Source of the DNA: Alcanivorax quisquiliarum
Lineage (GTDB): Bacteria; Pseudomonadota; Gammaproteobacteria; Pseudomonadales; Alcanivoracaceae
Assembly: GCF_023051175.1 (NCBI RefSeq)
Contig: NZ_JALKII010000002.1
Coordinates: 372,001 to 436,000, forward strand
DNA length: 64,000 nt
Direction of reading: 5' to 3'
A program made the position numbers and the translations under genes. Positions 19,536-28,781 of this stretch are shown one piece after another. The notes under the pieces were generated by a model. That model was not told the origin of the DNA. It was given only the letters and a program-made list of their open reading frames with translations, and made no database searches. Numbering within the stretch: position 1 is the stretch's first letter; every line of letters starts with the position of its first letter.

Positions 19536-20525
19536 ATGAAGAATAACACGACGATCCTCGCGGCTGCTTTTGCTACTGCTTTGGCGTGCACCGGTTTATC
19601 GGGTGCAGCGATGGCCGACGACAAGCCGCTGGCTGGCAAGACGCTGGCGTTTGTGCCGACTTCGCTGGGCTACGATCTCACTGATGGCTGGTACAACATG
19701 CTCAAGAAAGAGCTGGAGCCAGAGGGCCTGAATATTATCGTGCGCGATCCCAACTGGAGCACCGCCACCGGCGCCCAGGCACTGGTATCGCTGATCTCGC
19801 AAAAACCGGATCTGCTGATGGTGCAGAACCCGGACGTGCAGTCCTATGCGCGCTTGCTGCGCCGTGCGGAAGGCGAAGGCATACCGGTGCTCCAGATCAA
19901 TATGCGCTCCAGTGTGGAAACGACTGCGTTTGTCGGTGCTGACTGGGTTGGCATCGGCCGCGCCATGGCGGAATCCGCCATCGAATCCTGTGGCGAAGGC
20001 AGCGGCCAGTCCGGCAAGGTCAGCCTGGTGCAAGGCCCGCTCACCTCTGCCTCGTCGGTCTATCAGATGGAAGGCATCAACGCTGCGCTTGAAGGCCGCG
20101 AGGACATCACCGTGGTATCGAGCCAGGCGGCAAACTGGGACCCGTCGCAAGCGCGCGCCATCACCGACACCGTGCTCAAGCAGCATAACGATCTGTGTGC
20201 CGTGATCGATTTCTGGGACGGCCAGGCGGTCGGCTCCGCAGCGGCCATCCGGCGCCAGCGTGGCGACAACAAAGTGCTGCTGATCACCAACGGCGGCACA
20301 GAGCAGACTGCGGCCTGCGACAACATTGCCAACGGCACGTTCGACAAATACATGACTTACAACGTGCGTGAACAATCCACCGATATCGCCGAGCTGGTGC
20401 GCAAGATCCTCACGGAAGATATCCGTCCGGGTGGCGAGCGCCTGGATCGTATGACGGCGGTAAACGTCATTGATGCTGACAACCTGACAGAAAACTCCTG
20501 CTGGAAGCTCAGTGATTACAAATAA
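19536..20525 (+). CDS. Periplasmic sugar-type substrate-binding protein
   Basis: 329 aa. A signal peptide of about 27 residues ends in GAAMADD. The remainder is a type I periplasmic binding fold (peripla_BP_4 type) with conserved features such as DPNWSTATGAQALVSLISQKPD and FVGADWVGIGRAMAES. It lies between the two permease genes and so belongs to this importer. Its ligand would decide the system's substrate. Two Cys pairs (around ESCGEG, CAVIDFW, AACDNI and NSCWKL) may form disulfides. Confidence 0.9.
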   Translation: MKNNTTILAAAFATALACTGLSGAAMADDKPLAGKTLAFVPTSLGYDLTDGWYNMLKKELEPEGLNIIVRDPNWSTATGAQALVSLISQKPDLLMVQNPDVQSYARLLRRAEGEGIPVLQINMRSSVETTAFVGADWVGIGRAMAESAIESCGEGSGQSGKVSLVQGPLTSASSVYQMEGINAALEGREDITVVSSQAANWDPSQARAITDTVLKQHNDLCAVIDFWDGQAVGSAAAIRRQRGDNKVLLITNGGTEQTAACDNIANGTFDKYMTYNVREQSTDIAELVRKILTEDIRPGGERLDRMTAVNVIDADNLTENSCWKLSDYK

Positions 20526-20589
20526 ATAACGGGCGAGCGCGTACACCGGTAGCGGTACAGGCCAGCCAGGTAGTGAGGAGAAGGACAAA

Positions 20590-22713
20590 ATGTCGGTGCA
20601 AGAAACATTGACCCGGTGGCGGAACAAGTACATTCCGGATCATGTGGTGGGAGAAATCCTGTCCAAGAACTGGATTGACAACATGGTGCCGTTTCTGGCG
20701 CTGGTGGTAACGATAGTAGTGTTCGGGCAAGTCATTCCCGATTTCTACTCGTTATCCAGCATGAGCGACACCACACGCCAGCTCGGCGAGTTCATGTTCA
20801 TTGTCATGGCAATGATGATTGTCATGGTAGGGGGCGGGATAGATCTGAGCGTGGGCTCCAATTATGCGCTTGGCAATTTTGTCGCGCTGTATCTGATGAA
20901 CCTGGTTGGCCTGCCGGTGGGCGTGGCGATGCCATTGGTGGTCGTGGCCTGTGCTCTGGTGGGGCTGCTCAATGGTATTCTGATCGGCTATCTCGGCTTG
21001 CGCGCTTTCATCACCACGCTGGTGACACTGATTATCGTGCGCGCGCTGGTGGACATGCTGCTGCTTCAGTACGCCGTGGATATTTCCATGGCGATGCCGG
21101 AATCGATGATCTGGGAATATATCGGTATCGGTTCGCCGATGGGGATTCCGTTCAGCTTCCTGCTGGCGGTGGCGCTGGTGATCGTGGTGCACCTGTTCCT
21201 GAGCCGCACGCGGCCGGGTTGGCACATCATGGCCATCGGTGGCTCTCGCAAATCTGCTTATAACGTCGGCATTCCGGTGCGGCGCATGGTCTGCATCAGC
21301 TACGTGATCTCCGGCGCTCTGTGTGGTGTTGCCGGGGCGCTGTTTGCGGCACGCCTCAACAGCGCCGGCTCCGATACCGGCATCGGTTTGGAAATCATGG
21401 CGCTGACCGCCGCCGTGGTCGGCGGCAATAGCCTCGGCGGTGGCCGGGGTTCGGCCACCAAGGCGCTGATGGGTGCAGTGATCGTGCTGCTGATTACCAA
21501 CGGCCTGGTGCGGCTCGGCTTTCAAAGCGGCGCGGCGCCGCTGGCGCTGGGCATCATCCTGCTGGCCGCCATCGCAATTGATGTGCGCTGGCTGAAAAAC
21601 CGCTACAAGCTGCTGGCCAAGGTGTATGTGTCGCCGGCGTATCTGGCCCTGCCGCCGTGCCCGGCCACCGATCCCGGTGCGGATTCCCCTTACGCGCAAA
21701 ACGACAAGCTGCGTGATGTGAGACTGATCGGCCTGGGTGAAGTGGAAGGCCCGGAGGACGTCATTTTCGATCGCGACGGGCACCTGTATACCGGCACGCG
21801 CTTTGGTGACATCGTGCGGTTCCGCGCACCGGATTACGACACGCCGGAAATCTTTGCCCATACCGGCGGGCACCCGCTGGGGCTGGCATTCGATCGCGAA
21901 GGCAATCTGCTGGTGTGCGTGGCGGGCATGGGGCTGTATCTGATCACGCCCGATGCCGAAATTCGCAAGATGACCGATGAAACCAACCGCACGCCCTGGT
22001 CGATCATTGATGATTCGCGCCTGAAGTTGGCCGATGACCTTGACGTGGCGCCGGACGGGCGCGTGTTTTTCAGTGAAGCAACGATTCGCTACGGCATGTC
22101 GAACTGGGCCTATGACGCACTGGAAAGCCGTGGCAACGGCCGCATCATCTGCTACGACCCGGCCACCAACCGCACGCGCACGGTACTGCGTAACCTGATT
22201 TTCCCGAACGGCATCTGCATGGCGCACGATGGCCAGTCGTTCTTCTTTGCCGAAACCTGGGCCTGCCGTATCAGCCGCTACTGGTTTGCGGGTGACAAGG
22301 CCGGCACGGTGGAAAACGTGATCGACAATCTGCCGGGCTATCCCGACAACATCAACCGCGCATCGGATGGCAGCTACTGGCTGGCGCTGGTGGGGATGCG
22401 CACGCCATCCATGGATCTGGCATTGAAGATGCCCGGTTTCCGGCGGCGCATGGCGCGGCGCATTTCACCGCAGGAGCTGATCTTTCCGAACATCAATACC
22501 GGCTGTGTGCTGAAGTTCGATGAAGCCGGCAAGGTGCTGGACACCCTGTGGGATCTCAGCGGCGAAAACCACCCGATGATCACCTCCATGCGTGAGCACA
22601 AGGGCTATCTGTATCTCGGCGGCCTGCTGAACAACCGGATCGGCAAATACAAGCTCGACGATGCCGATCCGGAATGGACAGGCGTGGCCAGTTATTGGGG
22701 AGGCGCAAAGTGA
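20590..22713 (+). CDS. ABC permease fused to SMP-30/strictosidine-synthase-like lactonase domain
   Basis: 707 aa in one uninterrupted frame. Residues about 31-335 are an RbsC-type permease (GGGIDLSVGSNYALGNFVAL, then the loop GGNSLGGGRGSATKALMG). After DVRWLKNRYK (331-340) and a short linker, residues about 375-700 form a six-bladed propeller of the SMP-30/gluconolactonase/strictosidine-synthase superfamily. Probable metal ligands are kept: Glu389 in EGPED, Asn540 in FPNG and Asp586 in GYPDNI. RbsC-type permeases normally end in the cytoplasm, so the lactonase should face the importer exit. Predicted role: hydrolyse an imported lactone, for example mevalonolactone. Substrate and topology are inferred. 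Confidence 0.87.
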   Translation: MSVQETLTRWRNKYIPDHVVGEILSKNWIDNMVPFLALVVTIVVFGQVIPDFYSLSSMSDTTRQLGEFMFIVMAMMIVMVGGGIDLSVGSNYALGNFVALYLMNLVGLPVGVAMPLVVVACALVGLLNGILIGYLGLRAFITTLVTLIIVRALVDMLLLQYAVDISMAMPESMIWEYIGIGSPMGIPFSFLLAVALVIVVHLFLSRTRPGWHIMAIGGSRKSAYNVGIPVRRMVCISYVISGALCGVAGALFAARLNSAGSDTGIGLEIMALTAAVVGGNSLGGGRGSATKALMGAVIVLLITNGLVRLGFQSGAAPLALGIILLAAIAIDVRWLKNRYKLLAKVYVSPAYLALPPCPATDPGADSPYAQNDKLRDVRLIGLGEVEGPEDVIFDRDGHLYTGTRFGDIVRFRAPDYDTPEIFAHTGGHPLGLAFDREGNLLVCVAGMGLYLITPDAEIRKMTDETNRTPWSIIDDSRLKLADDLDVAPDGRVFFSEATIRYGMSNWAYDALESRGNGRIICYDPATNRTRTVLRNLIFPNGICMAHDGQSFFFAETWACRISRYWFAGDKAGTVENVIDNLPGYPDNINRASDGSYWLALVGMRTPSMDLALKMPGFRRRMARRISPQELIFPNINTGCVLKFDEAGKVLDTLWDLSGENHPMITSMREHKGYLYLGGLLNNRIGKYKLDDADPEWTGVASYWGGAK

Positions 22714-23822
22714 CGGCGATGGTAACGAAATTCAGACGGTTCACGGATTGCCTGCTCGGGCGCGGTGAAGCCGCCGTGACGCTGCCGCCGATGGACGGCG
22801 CCTTGCGGCCGAACACTCTGCTTGAGCACGCCAGCGTACTGGCGCAAGTGCAGGCGCCGGACAATCTGGTGTGCCACGGCGGCGAGCTGTTGTGCAGCAG
22901 CGGTGCGCGCCTGTTGCGGCTGGATGCAGCGTCGGGTGCGTTGACGCCCTGGATCGAATTCGAGGCTGCTGTGACTGCCATGACATCGCTGCCGGATGGC
23001 GGCCTGGCCGTGGCGCTGGTCGATGGCCAGCTACTGCGTGTTGATGGTTCCCACAGCCGCGTCTTGACCGGGCTGGGCCGATATCGCGGCTTTTGTCCCA
23101 CCGCGTTGCTGGCCGACGGCGAAACCGGCCTGATCGTGCTGGAAGGCTCCGCCGAGCACCGCTGCGATCAATGGCAGCGTGATCTGATGATGAAAGGCTG
23201 CTCTGGCAGTGTCTGGCGGCTTGATCTTGCCGGCGGCGAAAGTGCTTGCCTTGCCACCGGGTTGGCGTGGCCGGCCGGGGTGGCACAGGACATCGACGGC
23301 TCGCTGATCATCAGCGAGAGCTGGCGCCATCGGCTGCGCCGTATTGCAACTGGCGCTGGCGCGCCCCGAAGCAGCGATCTGCTCACCGATCTGCCGGGCT
23401 ATCCGGGCCGCCTTGTGCCGGCCAAAGGTGGCGGATACTGGCTGGCGCTGTTTGCACCACGCAGCCAGCTGGTGGAATTCGTACTGCGGGAAAAAGAATA
23501 CCGGCTGCGCATGATTGCCGATATCGATCAGCGTTTCTGGGTGGCGCCAGCGCTGGAAAGCGGCCGCGATTTCCGCGAGCCGTTGCAAGGCGGTGCGATC
23601 AAATCCATGGGCATTCTCAAGCCGTGGGCACCAACACGTTCCTATGGCCTGCTAGTGCGCCTGGACGGCGCCTGGCAGCCGCGCTTCAGCCTGCACAGCC
23701 GCGCTGATGGCACCCGCCATGGCGTCACCAGCGCACTGGAGCACGGCGAACAATTGCTGGTCGCCAGCAAAGGGGGCCACTGCATTCTTGGCCTGGCCAG
23801 CGATGTGACGGGAGAAGCCTGA
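22710..23822 (+). CDS. SMP-30/strictosidine-synthase-like protein lacking metal ligands
   Basis: 370 aa from GTG 22710, whose GTGA overlaps the upstream stop, with GGGGAGG ahead. It is a paralogue of the propeller domain just upstream: compare LPGYPGRLVPAKGGGYWLA here with LPGYPDNINRASDGSYWLA there. At the three expected metal positions it has Asp51 (APDN) for Glu, Ala189 (WPAG) for Asn and Gly233 (GYPG) for Asp. No signal peptide is evident. It may be a binding, regulatory or structural partner of the fused lactonase rather than an enzyme. Function unknown. Confidence 0.8.
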   Translation: MTAMVTKFRRFTDCLLGRGEAAVTLPPMDGALRPNTLLEHASVLAQVQAPDNLVCHGGELLCSSGARLLRLDAASGALTPWIEFEAAVTAMTSLPDGGLAVALVDGQLLRVDGSHSRVLTGLGRYRGFCPTALLADGETGLIVLEGSAEHRCDQWQRDLMMKGCSGSVWRLDLAGGESACLATGLAWPAGVAQDIDGSLIISESWRHRLRRIATGAGAPRSSDLLTDLPGYPGRLVPAKGGGYWLALFAPRSQLVEFVLREKEYRLRMIADIDQRFWVAPALESGRDFREPLQGGAIKSMGILKPWAPTRSYGLLVRLDGAWQPRFSLHSRADGTRHGVTSALEHGEQLLVASKGGHCILGLASDVTGEA

Positions 23823-25321
23823 TGAAGCCGCTGATTGAGCTGCAAAATATCACCAAGGAATATCGCGGTGTGCCGGCGATCAAGGATGTCAGCCTGAGTA
23901 TTTATCCCGGCGAAACATTGTCGCTGCTGGGTGAGAACGGCGCGGGCAAATCCACGCTGACCAAGATGATGGCCGGCGCGGTAGTGCCCACCGCCGGCAA
24001 CCTGTTGATCGACGGCGAGCCAATGCGCTTCGAGACGCCGAACGAGGCGTTGCGGCATGGCTTTGCCATGGTCTTTCAGGAAACCAGTCTGGTGCCGTCG
24101 TTGACGGTGGCGCAGAACCTGTACCTTGGCCGCGAGCCGTTCTTCAACCGCCTGCGCGGGCTGTATATTTCCGCACAGCAGTTTTTGCAGACGCTGAACT
24201 TCAACGTCGAGCCGACCAAGCTGGTATCGCAGCTGGGCGCGGCAGAGCGGCAGATGGTGGAGATTGCCCGAGCGCTGCAACACAAAGCACGCCTGATCGT
24301 GTTTGACGAGCCCACAGCAACACTCACACCGGAGGAAAAACATCACTTCTTTGGCCTGGTGGAGCGGCTGAAAAAGCAAGGCGTAGCGATTGTCTTTATC
24401 TCGCACGCCTTGGAAGAAGCGCTGGCGATTTCCGATCGCATCACCGTGCTGCGAGATGGCGAGCATGTGCTCACCGCGCCGGCCGCCGAGCTGACGCAGG
24501 ATGATGTGATCAAGGCGATGGTGGGCCGGGATCTGTCGCAAGAGCTGTACAGCGGCATTGGTGCACACCGCAAGCCGCGCCCGGCAGGCAAAAAGGTGCT
24601 GAGTATCCAGAATCTTTCCATGGGCTCGATGGTGAAGAACACCGCCTTTTCCCTCTACGAGGGACAGGTCACCGGCATGTTCGGGCTGGTCGGCTCCGGC
24701 CGCACGGAAGCCGCGAAGGTGGTGGCCGGTGTGCTGAAGCGGGATTTCCTGCACGGCGGCGAGGTGTTTCTCGATGGCGAGCCGGTGCGCTATCGCACCC
24801 CCCGGCCAGCGGTTCGTGACGGCATCATGTATGTCACCGAAGACCGCAAGCTGGAAGGTTTTTTTGAAACCTTGTCGATCTCGGAAAACATCTTTGCCGG
24901 CAAGCTCGCGTCTCGCGAAGCTGTGCCCAAGGTCATCACCTACAGCGAAGTGGCGGTGGTCGCCGAGCATTGGCGAAAAGCGCTCAATGTGCGGGCCATC
25001 AGCGGCGATGCGCGGGTGATCGAGCTTTCAGGCGGCAACCAGCAAAAGGTGGTGATCGCGAAAACGCTGGTGCAGAAACCACGGGTGATCATCTTTGATG
25101 AGCCGACACGCGGCGTGGATGTCGGTGCCATCGCGGAGATTCACCAGCTTATCAATCAGCTCGCGGATGATGGCCTGGTGGTGTGGGTCATTTCGTCCAA
25201 CTTACCGGAAATTCTATCGCTCTCGGATCGCATTCTGGTCACACGTCAGGGCCGGGTGGTGGAAGAATTCCAGCCGGATACCGCTACCGAAGAAAAAATC
25301 ATGTACGCCGCTGTGCACTAG
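23822..25321 (+). CDS. Ribose-type ABC transporter ATP-binding protein (two ABC domains)
   Basis: 499 aa, start overlapping the previous stop by one base (TGATG). Domain 1 has Walker [10 protein letters not shown] and Walker [13 protein letters not shown], but its signature reads LGAAERQ instead of LSGGxxQ. Domain 2 has the degenerate Walker [13 protein letters not shown], an intact signature ELSGGNQQK and Walker [15 protein letters not shown]. This asymmetry is normal for RbsA/MglA-type ATPases. It powers the importer formed by the two permeases. Confidence 0.92.
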   Translation: MKPLIELQNITKEYRGVPAIKDVSLSIYPGETLSLLGENGAGKSTLTKMMAGAVVPTAGNLLIDGEPMRFETPNEALRHGFAMVFQETSLVPSLTVAQNLYLGREPFFNRLRGLYISAQQFLQTLNFNVEPTKLVSQLGAAERQMVEIARALQHKARLIVFDEPTATLTPEEKHHFFGLVERLKKQGVAIVFISHALEEALAISDRITVLRDGEHVLTAPAAELTQDDVIKAMVGRDLSQELYSGIGAHRKPRPAGKKVLSIQNLSMGSMVKNTAFSLYEGQVTGMFGLVGSGRTEAAKVVAGVLKRDFLHGGEVFLDGEPVRYRTPRPAVRDGIMYVTEDRKLEGFFETLSISENIFAGKLASREAVPKVITYSEVAVVAEHWRKALNVRAISGDARVIELSGGNQQKVVIAKTLVQKPRVIIFDEPTRGVDVGAIAEIHQLINQLADDGLVVWVISSNLPEILSLSDRILVTRQGRVVEEFQPDTATEEKIMYAAVH

Positions 25322-25470
25322 CGCCGGGAAAGCGCTCTCTCGCAAATACATTGACGCGGGTCGCAGCACGACCCGCGAACGGGAGTGCTGTGCCTGAAGA
25401 AAGGTGTCTGGCCGCAGGCGGAAACAGTAACCAGGTTCCAATAAACGTCTAACAAAAAAGGATATTCATC

Positions 25471-26274
25471 ATGAAAACGACCCGTAATCTCCGTTCTTTC
25501 AAGGGGCTATGCAAAGTGGCCGGCGTATCCTTGCTGGCCTGGTGCGCGACCACCGGCCTGGCGCAGGCCGAAGGCTTCTCCATGACCAACATCCAGTTGT
25601 TCAGTACCAACAAAGCCAAAGCCGATGCGTTCAACGGCTATGGCACCGCTGATGAAGACCTGACAGTATTCCGTGCAGAGCATTTCAGTGGCTGGCAGTA
25701 CGGTGACAATTATCTCGCCATGGATATTTTCCACGGTGATGACGTGGGCGGTGGCGCGGCGGGCTCGTTCGGTGCCGACACCAAACACCAGTCGTTCTTT
25801 GTGTATCAGCCACGGGTATTTCTGCCGGGCTTGAAAAACATTGCCAATGGCGAATCCTTTATTCGTAATGCGTATTTTTCCTACCGGCGCGAGCAGGGGA
25901 GCTACGGCGATTTCTACTCCGATAACGCCGGTATTTCGCTGGATCTTGCCGTGCCCGGCACCCAGTTCTTCGAAATTGATTTTCTGGCGCGCAAAACCAA
26001 TGTGGATGACGGCACCAAGTGGCTGACGCGCATCGTGTGGCTGGCGCCGTTCAACATCGGCCGTGTCGGCGCGCATTTCGACGGGCTGGTGCTGGTCAAA
26101 TCCACCGATGATTTCGGCACCAATATTCTGTCGCAAACCGATCTGCTGTTCGATGTGATGAACAAAGGCCAATTGCAGCTGGGTATTCGTCTGGAGCACG
26201 CCAGCTATGATGATCCGGCCGGTGGCGATTACTCGCGCACCTCGCCGTACCTGATGGCAAAACTGTTCTTCTGA
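25471..26274 (+). CDS. Tsx/OmpK-type outer-membrane channel
   Basis: 267 aa. A long signal peptide ends at about GLAQAEG. The mature part has the OmpK/Tsx look (FSMTNIQLFSTNKAK, HFSGWQYGDNYLAMDIFHGD) and alternating strands, ending in an aromatic (LMAKLFF), as for outer-membrane barrels. The family includes nucleoside-specific Tsx. As the last gene of the import operon, 150 bp after the ATPase, it probably lets the operon's substrate through the outer membrane. Confidence 0.85.
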   Translation: MKTTRNLRSFKGLCKVAGVSLLAWCATTGLAQAEGFSMTNIQLFSTNKAKADAFNGYGTADEDLTVFRAEHFSGWQYGDNYLAMDIFHGDDVGGGAAGSFGADTKHQSFFVYQPRVFLPGLKNIANGESFIRNAYFSYRREQGSYGDFYSDNAGISLDLAVPGTQFFEIDFLARKTNVDDGTKWLTRIVWLAPFNIGRVGAHFDGLVLVKSTDDFGTNILSQTDLLFDVMNKGQLQLGIRLEHASYDDPAGGDYSRTSPYLMAKLFF

Positions 26275-26309
26275 ACAAGAGAATCAAGGCAAATAGCCTG
26301 AGCAAATCA

Positions 26310-26331
26310 GCAACGGCCGCCCGGCCGTTGC
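26310..26331. terminator. Terminator-like hairpin between convergent genes
   Basis: GCAACGGCCG, two-base loop CC, CGGCCGTTGC: a perfect 10-bp stem between the channel gene (ends 26274) and the convergent YheT gene (ends 26331). No T-tract follows, so termination strength is uncertain. Confidence 0.5.
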
Positions 26332-27310
26332 TAGCCAAACCCCGGCACGTGGCAGGATTGCAGGAACGCCGGGATGCGCTCCTCCAGCCAGTATCGAGGC
26401 TGGCGAGCGCTGCCACTGACAAACCCCACATGCCCGCCGTAGCGCTGAAGATCCAGCGCTACGGCGCTGCTCACGTCCGCTGGGCCAGGGGCCATGCCAG
26501 TGGGCATGAACGGATCATCCAGCGCCTGAATGAGCAAGGTGGGCGTGGTGATGCGGCATAGTTTCGGCCCGGCGCTGGCACGCGCATAGTAATCCTCGGC
26601 ATCTCGAAACCCATGCAGCGGCGCCACAATCCGGTTATCAAAATCACGAAAAGTGCGAATGCCCTCAAGCGGGCCCAGCGCAGCCAGCTGGGCGGCCTGA
26701 TCCGGTGCACTCTGCGCCAGATGGGTGTGTTTGGCGCGCACCTGGCGTAGCAGCTCGTCGATCAGGTTGCGCCGGTACAGTTTTGAGAATCCCTGCTCCA
26801 GCCGCGTGGCACACGGGGCCAGCTCCAGCGGCACGGAAACGGCAATCGCTGCCGGCACGCACGAAGGTGCGTGTTCCGCCAGCCAGTTCAACAACCGGCT
26901 GCCGCCGATGGAATAACCGATCACCGGGATGGCGGCGGCTGGATCGGCACGGTGCAGGTGCTGGATAACGGCAGTGAGGTCATCAATCTCGCCGGCATGA
27001 TAACCCCGCGCCAGATTGTTGGGGCGCTGGCCAGTGCCCCGCGCATTCATCACCACGCTGGGAATGCCCCGTGCTGCCAGCTCGGCCTGCATACCGCGTG
27101 CATAATGTGATTCGGCACTGCCGGAAAGCCCGTGCAGGATCAGCACGCGGGTTTGCCCCGGCGCCGGCACACCAGCCACAGATGATCGCCATCTGGCAGC
27201 GCCAGTTGCTGCTCACGGCGCGCCAGTGGCCGGTGCCGGCGCAGCAGCGGCCCCCAAAGCGTTTGCAGGTGGGGCGAGCGCAGCATCGGGTGAGTGCGAA
27301 AAGCGGTCAT
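26331..27310 (-). pseudogene. YheT-like alpha/beta hydrolase with a frameshift
   Basis: The family start is visible from ATG 27310 (MTAFRTHPMLRSPHLQTLW), running to about 27180 (DGDHLWLV). There the frame leads to a stop (RRRGKPAC, ends 27140), while the rest of the protein continues in another frame (AGVPAPGQTRVLILHGLSG through GHVGFVSGS to 26331). Joined, the length would be about 326 aa, the YheT norm. The larger piece keeps the nucleophile region (YSIGGSRLLNWL) and the terminal His (GGHVGF), and could in theory start at GTG 27179 as a 282-aa form lacking the first 40 residues. Cause: true mutation or sequencing error in a GTGGCTGGTGTG-like stretch. Confidence 0.75.
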
Positions 27311-27315
27311 CGGCT

Positions 27316-28116
27316 TCAGTGTGCAAATTGCTCGTCGAAAAACTGGTTCATCATTGTGAAGGCGCGGGCGGCCACACGCGGATGATATTGAGCCTGCCCC
27401 GGCGTGTTGGCGGTCGGGTCGCTGAACGAGTGCACCGCGCCGCCAAAGCTGACCAGTTGCCAATCTGCTCCGGCGTTGCGCATTTCTTCCTCAAAGGCGC
27501 GCACCTGTTCGGCGGGCACGTAGGGATCATCGGCGCCATGCAGCACCAGCACCGGGGCGGGTAACGCTGTGGTATCGCCAGGGCGAGGGGTATCCAGGTT
27601 GCCATGGAACGAGACAAAGCCGCTGATTGCCGCGCCGGCGCGGGCCAGCTCCAGCACGCTGGTGCCGCCGAAGCAGAACCCTGCCGCGCCCAAACGTGTG
27701 CTATCCACTTTTAGCGCCTTCTGGCGGGGCTGTACGGTGCGCAGGGTATCCAGCGCGACGGTGGCGCGGCGGCGCATGAGGGCGCGATTGCTGCGCACGG
27801 CGGCGGCCGCCTGGGCGGCCTGCTGCTGATTTTGTGGCCGCGCTGCCTTGCCATACATGTCGGCCACCAACACTACATAGCGATCCCCGGCGACGCGAGC
27901 CGCCTTGCGTGCGGCGTCGTCGGTCGGCCCCATCCAGTTGGGCACCATCAGGATGCCCGGCGCGGTGCCCGTGAGGCTGCTGTCATAAACCAGCAGGCCC
28001 GCGAACGCTTCGCCGTCGATCTCGTAGGGCACGGTTTCAACGATTGTCTCTGCCATGGCCGTTCCTCCGCCCAGCAGTGCCAGGCCAGTGACTGTTGCGA
28101 GAGCCAGATGCTTCAT
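27316..28116 (-). CDS. Periplasmic dienelactone-hydrolase family protein
   Basis: 266 aa from ATG 28116 (MKHLALATVTGLALLGGG), which has GAGAGAAAC upstream. The signal peptide ends near AMAE, so the protein is exported. The dienelactone-hydrolase nucleophile is Cys148 in GFCFGGTSV, with Asp in HGADDPYVP and His in GAVHSFSDP. It hydrolyses an ester or lactone in the periplasm; the substrate is unknown. It lies between rsmD and the YheT gene, outside the inserted mevalonate block. Confidence 0.87.
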   Translation of the reverse strand: MKHLALATVTGLALLGGGTAMAETIVETVPYEIDGEAFAGLLVYDSSLTGTAPGILMVPNWMGPTDDAARKAARVAGDRYVVLVADMYGKAARPQNQQQAAQAAAAVRSNRALMRRRATVALDTLRTVQPRQKALKVDSTRLGAAGFCFGGTSVLELARAGAAISGFVSFHGNLDTPRPGDTTALPAPVLVLHGADDPYVPAEQVRAFEEEMRNAGADWQLVSFGGAVHSFSDPTANTPGQAQYHPRVAARAFTMMNQFFDEQFAH

Positions 28117-28202
28117 GATGTTTCTCTCCGTGTTCTTTCCGTGTTCTTGCCATGCGCCCTCGCCGTGTGGCCTCGGTGCCCTTTGCCGCATTTATGGCGC
28201 GC

Positions 28203-28781
28203 TTATCGGCCGGCCGAGCGCTGGAACAGCTGGGCGCGCATGTCGCCTCCGCTAGCTTCCTTCAGCAATTGCCAGCTGGCCGGCACGACCGGCGCCGGAT
28301 CATGTCGGCGCGACTCCACATAAATCAGCGCCTCGGTGCTGAGCAGGTTGCGCTGCTCCAGCGCCTCGCAGGCGGGGGAGGCCAGCCCCAGGTCGTAGGG
28401 CGGGTCGATGAACACCAGATCAAACGGCGCCTGCGGGATATCCCCAGCCAGCCATTCAAGAGCATCGGCAGCCTGCACGAATACTCGTTCGGCGAAAATT
28501 GGCTTGAGCTGACGGGAAAGATCGGCGGCCCGTTCGCGTTTTTTCTCGACCACGACAGCATGAGCGGCGCCTCGGGAGAGCGCCTCGGCGGCGAGCGCAC
28601 CGGAGCCGGCGAACAGATCCAGCACACGTCGGTCGAGCAGTTTGAATTGCAACCAGTTGAACAGCGTTTCCCGCATCCGGTCGCCGCTGGGGCGCAGATC
28701 GCCATCCTGATCGGTGAACAGCAAGCGGCGGCCCCGGTGCTGGCCGCCGATAATGCGCACGCTGCCTTTGCGAACACTCAT
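28203..28781 (-). CDS. rsmD: 16S rRNA (guanine966-N2)-methyltransferase
   Basis: 192 aa. The family start VRIIGGQHRGRRL, the SAM-binding VLDLFAGSGALAAEALSRGA and the catalytic DPPY in FIDPPYD are all present. It methylates G966 of 16S rRNA in the small subunit. Its start overlaps the stop of the upstream M16 gene by four bases, so it is cotranscribed with the peptidase pair. Confidence 0.95.
   Translation of the reverse strand: MSVRKGSVRIIGGQHRGRRLLFTDQDGDLRPSGDRMRETLFNWLQFKLLDRRVLDLFAGSGALAAEALSRGAAHAVVVEKKRERAADLSRQLKPIFAERVFVQAADALEWLAGDIPQAPFDLVFIDPPYDLGLASPACEALEQRNLLSTEALIYVESRRHDPAPVVPASWQLLKEASGGDMRAQLFQRSAGR

Noticed and set aside
20752-22227. 491-residue frame antisense to the permease-lactonase fusion
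   Set aside because: Its His/Gln/Arg-rich composition is typical of antisense frames in GC-rich genes, and the sense strand encodes clear domains.
18481-26274. Ribose or gluconate importer as the simplest reading
   Set aside because: Transporter class and lactonase family alone would allow a sugar acid, but no sugar kinase or dehydrogenase is present and the operon starts with mvaA. Kept as an alternative, not as the main call.
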